Source of the DNA: Ardenticatenaceae bacterium
GTDB taxonomy: Bacteria > Chloroflexota > Anaerolineae > Promineifilales > Promineifilaceae
Length of the DNA stretch: 64,000 nucleotides
Direction: 5' to 3'
NCBI GenBank assembly: GCA_020634245.1
Contig: JACKCC010000018.1
Coordinates: forward strand, 99,123 to 163,122
Shown: positions 58,760 to 64,000 of the stretch, in pieces
Layout: the number at the start of each line of letters is the position of its first letter
Position numbering within the stretch: position 1 is the stretch's first letter
Program-made: the position numbers and the translations under genes
Notes under the pieces: generated by a model
Seen by the model: the letters and a program-made list of their open reading frames with translations, nothing else
Told to the model about the DNA's origin: nothing
The model's database searches: none

Positions 58760-60418
58760 ATGAAACGATTACGCTGGCTTGTGCCCATTCTAGTTGTCCT
58801 GGCGGTTTTTTTGGCCGCTTGCGGCTCGCCGGAACCGGAAGTCATCACCGAAACGATCGTGGAGACGGTTGAAGTCGAAAAAATCGTTGAAGCAACGGTC
58901 GTGGTGACTGAAATTGAAGAAGTAACCGTTGAGACGGAAGTAGAAGTTATTGTAACGCCGACGCCAGACCCATCTGGTATCACCAAGGGCGGTGTGTTGA
59001 AAGCAGCTATCGGCGCTGACCCGGAAGGGTTTGATCCCCATTTGACCTCGGCGTACTCCAGCTTTGAAGTGCTGGAAAATGTGTTTGATACGCTGGTGAC
59101 AGTGGATGAAAATCTGAACATGGCGCCTTCGCTGGCCGAAAGCTGGGACGTGTCGGATGACAATCTGACCTGGACGTTCTATTTGCGCGAGGGTGTGGTG
59201 TTCCATAACGGCCGTTCTCTCACCGCAGACGACGTGGTTTACAGCTATGACCGGATCATGAATCCTGATACCGGCTCCGGTGTTGCCTGGCGTTTTGGCT
59301 CGGTGGAGAGTGTAACGGCCGTTGACGATATGACCGTCGCCATCCAACTCACCGAACCGTCACCCAACCTGCTGGGCCGCATCGGCGGTTACAAAGGCAT
59401 GGCCATTGTTGCCCAAGAAAACGTCGAAGACGGCAGCATCGCCACCAACCCCATCGGCACCGGTCCCTTCAAATTCATCGAATATGTCCCCGGCGACCAC
59501 GTTACCCTCGAAGCCAATACCGACTATTGGGAAGAAGGCAAACCATATCTGGATGGCGTCACCTACCAGATCATTCCCGACGAGACCGTTTTGCTCACCA
59601 ACCTGCTCACCGGCGAAGTCGATTGGGCCGACGGCCTGCCGCCACAGCGTGTGACAGAGCTGGCCACCTCTGGGGAAATCATTGTTGATAAAGAAGCGGG
59701 TGGCGATTATTGGTACATCGGCCTCAACCTGGACCGCGAACCGTTCAACGATCCATTGGTGCGTCAAGCGATTGCTTACGCCATTGACCGCGATCAGGTT
59801 GCTGCCGCCGCCAAATGGGACACCGCCACTGCCAACGATGGCCCCATCCCGCAAGACAGCTTCTGGTACTACGATTACCAACCGTACACCCAGGATCTGG
59901 ACAAAGCGCGTGAACTGCTGGCCGAAGCCGGCTATCCCAACGGCTTTGACACCGAATTCATGCCCACCACCTTCTATGAAGAAACAGTGCGCACGGCTCA
60001 GGTGCTGCAAGCCCAGTTGAGCGCCATCGGCATCAACGCCGAGATTCGCACACTGGAATGGGGCACCTGGCTGGAAGAAGAAGGCGCAGGCAACTTTGAC
60101 ATGTATATCTGCGGCTGGGTCGGCAATTTAGACCCCGATGATTACTTCTACGCACAGCATTACACCGATCAAGTTTTCAACTTTACCGGCTATAGCAATC
60201 CCGATGTGGATGATCTGTTGGCTGCTGGTCGGGTGGAAACGGATGAGGCAGCCCGGAAGGGAATTTACGATCAAGTGCAGCAGATGATCATCGACGATGC
60301 GCCTTACGTCTACCTCTACAATCCGGCGACTGTTAATGCGTGGTTGCCTGACGTACGTGGCTACTTTGCCCGCGGCGACAGCGCTATTCGCTTTGAAAAT
60401 ACCTGGCTCGATCGTTAG
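58760..60418 (+). CDS. Opp/Dpp-type ABC transporter substrate-binding lipoprotein
   Basis: Family 5 extracellular solute-binding protein, 552 residues. Signal peptide with lipobox LAVFLAAC, then a Glu/Thr/Val-rich linker (EVITETIVETVEVEK and similar), then the binding protein proper: GGVLKAAIGADPEGFDPHLTSAYSS, DTLVTVDENLNMAPSLAESWDVSDD, LTADDVVYSYDRI, and IPDETVLLTNLLTGEVDWADG. Members bind peptides, oligosaccharides or nickel; the ligand is not clear here. GAGGAGG precedes ATG 58760. First gene of a complete importer operon. Confidence 0.94.
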   Translation: MKRLRWLVPILVVLAVFLAACGSPEPEVITETIVETVEVEKIVEATVVVTEIEEVTVETEVEVIVTPTPDPSGITKGGVLKAAIGADPEGFDPHLTSAYSSFEVLENVFDTLVTVDENLNMAPSLAESWDVSDDNLTWTFYLREGVVFHNGRSLTADDVVYSYDRIMNPDTGSGVAWRFGSVESVTAVDDMTVAIQLTEPSPNLLGRIGGYKGMAIVAQENVEDGSIATNPIGTGPFKFIEYVPGDHVTLEANTDYWEEGKPYLDGVTYQIIPDETVLLTNLLTGEVDWADGLPPQRVTELATSGEIIVDKEAGGDYWYIGLNLDREPFNDPLVRQAIAYAIDRDQVAAAAKWDTATANDGPIPQDSFWYYDYQPYTQDLDKARELLAEAGYPNGFDTEFMPTTFYEETVRTAQVLQAQLSAIGINAEIRTLEWGTWLEEEGAGNFDMYICGWVGNLDPDDYFYAQHYTDQVFNFTGYSNPDVDDLLAAGRVETDEAARKGIYDQVQQMIIDDAPYVYLYNPATVNAWLPDVRGYFARGDSAIRFENTWLDR

Positions 60419-60427
60419 CTTGTTATT

Positions 60428-60465
60428 GCAGACCTGACAGGTTTCAGGAAACCTGTCAGGTCTGC
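60428..60465. repeat. 17-bp ACCTGACAGGT hairpin between binding-protein and permease genes
   Basis: GCAGACCTGACAGGTTT (60428-60444) and its perfect complement (60449-60465) with a CAGG loop. It lies in the 58-bp gap and could lower downstream expression, a common arrangement after abundant binding-protein genes. Confidence 0.88.
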
Positions 60466-60476
60466 CCCCCAATCTT

Positions 60477-61418
60477 ATGCTCAATTTTTTATTGCGGCGG
60501 CTGCTGACAACGCTGTTGGTGATGCTGGGCGTTTCGTTTGTCGTTTTCATGATCATTCACCTCGTCCCCGGCGATCCGGTGCGGATTATGCTGGGCTTAC
60601 AGGCTGATCAGGCAAAAGTAGAAGAGATCCGGCATTTGATGGGCTTTGACCGGCCGCTGCTGGTGCAGTATCTGGATTGGTTGGGCAATGCGCTGCGCGG
60701 CAACCTGGGTGAAAGCTTCATCACCGGCCAAAGCGTTTCCGAGGCGGTCTGGCAGCGTTTACCGGCCACGATGTCGCTGGCTTTGGCCGCGCTGTTGATT
60801 GGTGTGATTATTGCGCTGCCAGCCGGTATTATTTCGGCGCTGCGCCCCGGCAGCATTTTGGATTATGTGGTGATGTTTTTCAGCCAGATTGGGGTATCAG
60901 TCCCTGATTTTTGGTTGGGCATCCTCATGATTTTGCTGTTTGCGCTGACGTTGGGCTGGCTGCCGCCATCCGGGTTTACCAGTCCGACAGAAGATTTTGG
61001 CGAATGGTTGCAGCATCTTGTTTTGCCAGCCATGACGGTCGGCCTGATTACGGCTTCAATCTTGACGCGCTTTATTCGTTCAGCCGTATTGGAATCTTCC
61101 CACTTGAACCACGTAAAAACGGCGCGGGCCAAAGGGTTAACGCAGCCGCGTATCATCAACCGGCACATTTTGCGCAATGCGGCCATTCCTATTGTCACCA
61201 TTATTGGGCTGCAAATGGCGTCGCTGCTGGGCGGCGTGATCATCGTGGAAATTATTTTTGCCTGGCCGGGCTTAGGCCGTCTGGCGCTGGATGCGGTGAC
61301 GCGGCGCGATTATCCGATGGTGCAGGGGGCGGTGCTGTTGGTGGCGATGACGTTTGCGGTGGTCAATGTGCTGGTAGATGTGCTGTATGCCTATCTGGAT
61401 CCGCGTGTGAAGTATTAA
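60477..61418 (+). CDS. dppB: Opp/Dpp-type ABC transporter permease (DppB/OppB-like)
   Basis: Inner-membrane permease, 313 residues, with the diagnostic N-terminus LLRRLLTTLLVMLGVSFVVFMIIHLVPGDPV, six helices, the EAA coupling loop KTARAKGLTQPRIINRHILRNA, and end DVLYAYLDPRVKY. Second gene of the operon. No clear ribosome-binding site precedes ATG 60477 because the hairpin arm ends 12 bases upstream. Confidence 0.95.
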   Translation: MLNFLLRRLLTTLLVMLGVSFVVFMIIHLVPGDPVRIMLGLQADQAKVEEIRHLMGFDRPLLVQYLDWLGNALRGNLGESFITGQSVSEAVWQRLPATMSLALAALLIGVIIALPAGIISALRPGSILDYVVMFFSQIGVSVPDFWLGILMILLFALTLGWLPPSGFTSPTEDFGEWLQHLVLPAMTVGLITASILTRFIRSAVLESSHLNHVKTARAKGLTQPRIINRHILRNAAIPIVTIIGLQMASLLGGVIIVEIIFAWPGLGRLALDAVTRRDYPMVQGAVLLVAMTFAVVNVLVDVLYAYLDPRVKY

Positions 61419-61425
61419 GGTTATG

Positions 61426-61489
61426 AAGTGCCAGGCACGGGGCGAGAGGCTTTGATTTACAAGGCTCTTTTGCCCCGTGCCTGGCACTT
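61426..61489. repeat. AAGTGCCAGGCACGGGGC inverted repeat, copy 3
   Basis: Perfect 18-bp arms, 61426-61443 and 61472-61489, between the two permease genes. Best-preserved copy of the family also at 22731 and 58485. Confidence 0.9.
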
Positions 61490-61504
61490 GGCAAGGATTT
61501 CCCT

Positions 61505-62413
61505 ATGACTGAAGCTGTAACATTGGAAACGGCCGTTTCTCCCCCCACCAAATCTCTCTTCTGGGAAACATTACGCCTGCTGCGCTACAACCGGCTGGCG
61601 ATGCTTGGTGGCATCATTATTTTGCTGCTGATTGTCGTCGCCATCTTTGGCTCATCGCTGTCGCCCTATGACCCCAACGCGATGGATTTTGAGGCGCGGC
61701 TGGCGGCGCCCAGCTGGCAGCATCCGTTTGGCACCGACGATTTTGGCCGGGATGTATTGAGCCGCGTATTGGATGGTGCGGCCGTTTCCCTGCAAGTCGG
61801 GATTATTGCGGTCAGCATCTCGATGATTGTGGGGACACTGCTGGGAGCAGTTAGCGGCTATTACGGCGGCTGGCTGGACGAAATCATCATGCGCATGATG
61901 GACATTTTGTTTGCTTTTCCGGCCATTTTGCTGGCCATCGCCATTTTGGCAGCGCTGGGGCCGGGCATTCGCAATGCGATGATCGCCATCGGCATTGTCT
62001 ACACGCCGATTTTTGCGCGCATCACGCGCGGCAGCGTGCTGACCGTGCGCGAAGAAGTATTTGTGAAAGCGGCACGCTCCATCGGCAGCCGCGACCGGCG
62101 CATTATTTTTACTCACATTTTGCCCAACGTATTGGCTCCGGTGATTGTGGAAACGACACTGAGTTTGGCTTTTGCAATTCTGGCCGAAGCGGCGTTGAGT
62201 TTCCTGGGGCTGGGTACGCAGCCGCCGGACCCAAGCTGGGGCCGGATGTTAAGCGAAAGCCGGGGCTTTATTCAGGATGCGCCCTGGCTGGGCATTTTCC
62301 CCGGACTGGCGATCATGCTGACGGTGATGGGCTTTAATTTCCTGGGTGACGGTTTGCGTGATGCGCTGGACCCGAAGATGAAGCAGGTGTTGGAACCGGG
62401 CGGCGGACGGTAG
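61505..62413 (+). CDS. dppC: Opp/Dpp-type ABC transporter permease (DppC/OppC-like)
   Basis: Second permease of the importer, 302 residues: FWETLRLLRYNRLAMLGGIIILLLIVVAIFG, FGTDDFGRDVLSRVLDGAAVSLQVG, EAA loop KAARSIGSRDRRIIFTHILPN and the diagnostic LSFLGLGTQPPDPSWGRML. Standard length and topology. Confidence 0.95.
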   Translation: MTEAVTLETAVSPPTKSLFWETLRLLRYNRLAMLGGIIILLLIVVAIFGSSLSPYDPNAMDFEARLAAPSWQHPFGTDDFGRDVLSRVLDGAAVSLQVGIIAVSISMIVGTLLGAVSGYYGGWLDEIIMRMMDILFAFPAILLAIAILAALGPGIRNAMIAIGIVYTPIFARITRGSVLTVREEVFVKAARSIGSRDRRIIFTHILPNVLAPVIVETTLSLAFAILAEAALSFLGLGTQPPDPSWGRMLSESRGFIQDAPWLGIFPGLAIMLTVMGFNFLGDGLRDALDPKMKQVLEPGGGR

Positions 62414-62414
62414 T

Positions 62415-62480
62415 CAGTAATCGGTCAACGGTAATCGGTGAACCTGTTACTGATTACTGATAACTGATTACCGATAACTG
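62415..62480. repeat. CAGTAATC/GATTACTG inverted repeat cluster
   Basis: Alternating GTAATCGG and GATTAC units form several overlapping dyads between the permease and the first ATPase gene. Same general type as 28752 and 63463. Confidence 0.65.
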
Positions 62481-62495
62481 AAAAGCGGAGCGAAT

Positions 62496-63464
62496 ATGAC
62501 AGCTTTGTTGGAAGTAAAAGAGCTACAAACGGAATTTTACACGCGGGAAGGGGTAGTGCAGGCAGTGAATGGCATCTCCTATGCGCTGGCGGAAGGGGAG
62601 ATTTTGAGCATTGTGGGGGAGAGTGGCAGCGGCAAGAGTGTGAGTGTGCTGTCGTTGATGGGGCTGGTGCGGCAGCCGCCGGGGCGGGTAAGGGGAGAGG
62701 CTTGGTTTAACGGCCGTAACCTCCTCCAACTCTCCGCCGCCGAATCCCGCAAAATCCGCGGCAAAGAGATCGCCATGATCTTTCAGGACCCGATGACCTC
62801 GCTCAATCCGGTGCTGACGATTGGCGAACAGGTGGGCGAGGCGCTGAAGCAGCATCTGGGCATGGATGAGGCGCAGGCACGAAAACGGACCACCGAACTG
62901 CTGGAACTGGTGGGTATTCCCATGGCCGCCGACCGGCTAGACCAATATCCGCACCAGTTCAGCGGCGGGATGCGGCAGCGGGTGATGATCGCCATGGGGC
63001 TGGCGTGTAATCCGCGCCTGCTGATTGCTGACGAGCCGACAACGGCGCTGGACGTGACTATTCAGGCCCAAATTGTGGCGCTGGTAAAACGGCTGCAAGC
63101 GGAAATCGGCATGGCCGTTATCTGGATTACCCATGATTTGGGCGTGGTGGCCGGGCTGGCCGAAAAAGTGATTGTGATGTATGCCGGCTCAATTGCTGAG
63201 ATGGCCCCGGTGGATGATTTGTATGAAGCGCCGCGCCATCCGTACACGCTGGGTTTGCTCGGTTCGCTGCCCCGGCTGGATGCGGAAACACATGAGGAAT
63301 TGGCGTCGATTGACGGGATGCCACCTGACCTGACGCAGATGCCGCCGGGCTGCCCCTTTGCGCCGCGCTGCCCGTATGTCATCGACAAATGTCGCGCCGA
63401 AAAACCGATCTTGAAACCAGTTGGACCAGACCATTTCGCTGCCTGTTGGGTTGATATATCGTAA
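62496..63464 (+). CDS. dppD: Opp/Dpp-type ABC transporter ATPase (DppD/OppD-like)
   Basis: ATPase of the importer, 322 residues. Walker A GESGSGKSVSVLS, Q-loop MIFQDPMTSLNPVLTIG, signature FSGGMRQRVMIAMGL, Walker B LLIADEPTTALD, WITHDLGVVAGL, and the C-terminal oligopeptide domain with Cys residues (GCPFAPRCPYVIDKC). Confidence 0.95.
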   Translation: MTALLEVKELQTEFYTREGVVQAVNGISYALAEGEILSIVGESGSGKSVSVLSLMGLVRQPPGRVRGEAWFNGRNLLQLSAAESRKIRGKEIAMIFQDPMTSLNPVLTIGEQVGEALKQHLGMDEAQARKRTTELLELVGIPMAADRLDQYPHQFSGGMRQRVMIAMGLACNPRLLIADEPTTALDVTIQAQIVALVKRLQAEIGMAVIWITHDLGVVAGLAEKVIVMYAGSIAEMAPVDDLYEAPRHPYTLGLLGSLPRLDAETHEELASIDGMPPDLTQMPPGCPFAPRCPYVIDKCRAEKPILKPVGPDHFAACWVDIS

Positions 63465-63522
63465 ACCGTAATCCGTTAGCCGTAATCCGTTAATGCTCAT
63501 CGGATTACGGTTCACGGTATAC
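63463..63522. repeat. CCGTAATCCG/CGGATTACGG inverted repeat
   Basis: CCGTAATCCG (63480-63489) pairs perfectly with 63501-63510, flanked by further CGTAAACCGTAATCC and GGTATACG parts, between the two ATPase genes. Confidence 0.75.
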
Positions 63523-63542
63523 GAAATTAACGGAGAAAGTGT

Positions 63543-64000
63543 ATGACGGAAAAAGAAGTGCTGTTGCAGGTGCAGGATTTGAAGAAACATTTTCCCATTC
63601 GCAGCGGGCTGCTGCGGCGGCAGACGGGGGCGGTGAAGGCGGTTGATGGCGTCACGTTTGATGTGTACAAGGGGGAAACGTTGGGCCTGGTGGGGGAAAG
63701 TGGCTGCGGGAAATCGACGACGGGGAACACGATTTTGCAGTTGGAGGAACCAACTAACGGCCGTATCCTCTTCAAAAATACCGACCTGACCACACTGAAA
63801 GGAGAAAGCCTGCGCCAGCAGCGGCGACAGATGCAAATGATCTTCCAGGATCCATATGCGTCGCTCAATCCGCGCCTGACGGTGGGGCATATCGTCGCCG
63901 AGCCGCTGATTGTGCACAATGCGGTCAGCAGCAAGCAGGAGCGAGAGGAGCGCGTGCAGGAACTGCTGAAGCTGGTGGGGCTGAATCCATTTTTTGTGAA
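63543..64000 (+). CDS. dppF: Opp/Dpp-type ABC transporter ATPase (DppF/OppF-like), partial
   Basis: The gene starts at ATG 63543 behind GGAGAAAG and runs off the window end after 152 codons. Visible parts are LLQVQDLKKHFPIRSGLLRR, Walker A GESGCGKSTTGN and MIFQDPYASLNPRLTVG. It is the fifth gene of the operon and the expected partner of the preceding ATPase. Confidence 0.93.
   Translation, partial: MTEKEVLLQVQDLKKHFPIRSGLLRRQTGAVKAVDGVTFDVYKGETLGLVGESGCGKSTTGNTILQLEEPTNGRILFKNTDLTTLKGESLRQQRRQMQMIFQDPYASLNPRLTVGHIVAEPLIVHNAVSSKQEREERVQELLKLVGLNPFFV

Larger units (their letters stand above)
424..63766. repeat. highly iterated palindrome ACGGCCGT, about 75 copies
   Basis: The 8-bp palindrome ACGGCCGT, most often extended to AACGGCCGTT, recurs about every 0.8 kb. 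Example first bases are 424, 1006, 2144, 2771, 5110, 8364, 10962, 12715, 13525, 22206, 26704, 28307, 34524, 38732, 52515, 54769, 57718, 59316 and 63759. It lies in both coding and intergenic DNA. Inside genes it is read as Thr-Ala-Val, Asn-Gly-Arg or x-Arg-Pro depending on frame. Around one copy is expected by chance in 64 kb. Apart from one copy inside each IS3-type element, it is missing from the IS pile and pyrF coding start (about 14.35-20.3 kb), from 39.1-42.9 kb and from 45.1-49.4 kb. The pattern resembles the cyanobacterial HIP1 repeat; the function is unknown. Confidence 0.93.

Noticed and set aside
1..64000. CRISPR array or tRNA/rRNA genes
   Set aside because: No regularly spaced direct repeats and no recognisable tRNA or rRNA sequence were found by eye on either strand.

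Overview
The window reads as a chromosomal segment of a free-living, heterotrophic, moderately GC-rich bacterium, most likely a Chloroflexota (Anaerolineae- or Caldilineae-like) organism. This placement is inference, from the Glu/Val/Thr-rich linkers behind lipoprotein signals, the TP-rich LysM proteins, a BTAD-ATPase-TPR regulator, a PocR-domain regulator and the gene repertoire. No rRNA or tRNA gene and no CRISPR array was seen.

Layout. 0-5.8 kb: dnaA with a strong terminator, an unassigned protein, a PAS sensor coupled to a cytosolic PhnD-like binding protein, a small Cys-rich protein and an HTH-PocR regulator. 5.9-9.5 kb: a minus-strand pair, GMC alcohol oxidase then aldehyde dehydrogenase, both with C-terminal membrane tails. 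9.7-12.8 kb: a Fur-family regulator and a Ni/Co ECF transporter (cbiM/nikM, cbiQ, cbiO). 12.8-14.2 kb: a LacI regulator with a textbook promoter/operator, then a truncated second LacI-like gene. 14.2-19.5 kb: an insertion-sequence pile: an IS3-type element, an HNH nuclease fragment, and an IS630 element carrying one ISAs1-type and one IS1595-type insertion. 19.7-31.2 kb: housekeeping genes (pyrF, a phosphopantetheinyl transferase, two mtnA paralogues, a PEP-synthase-like ATP-grasp protein, tal, pgi, folE, zwf). 31.2-44.4 kb: a minus-strand sucrose/fructan locus with a sucrose-phosphate-synthase-like glycosyltransferase, a sucrose-phosphatase/glycosidase fusion, three GH32 genes plus a GH32 remnant, an aldo-keto reductase, a cyclic-nucleotide-binding protein and part of an Opp-type ABC transporter. 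IS debris (44.4-46.6 kb) ends that transporter, and a 5'-truncated, apparently catalytically dead prokaryotic Argonaute follows. 47.8-51.6 kb: secreted or surface proteins (CAP/LysM, two paralogous small Cys-containing proteins). 51.7-54.8 kb: a DnaE-type polymerase. 55.4-64 kb: a BTAD regulator and a complete Opp/Dpp operon running off the end.

The most striking signal is not a gene. The octanucleotide palindrome ACGGCCGT, usually as AACGGCCGTT, occurs about 75 times by eye where about one is expected. It is spread through native genes and largely missing from the IS pile, the Argonaute block and a few neighbouring genes, much like HIP1 in cyanobacteria. Several families of intergenic hairpin repeats are also present. 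Three repeat-like segments lie in frame inside the DNA polymerase gene.

The metabolic genes fit together. zwf, tal and pgi serve the pentose phosphate pathway and glycolysis. The sucrose locus pairs synthesis genes (SPS-like, SPP) with hydrolases (GH32s and the glycosidase half of the fusion), suggesting combined sucrose turnover and fructan use. Function calls come from reading translated motifs by eye; no search was run.
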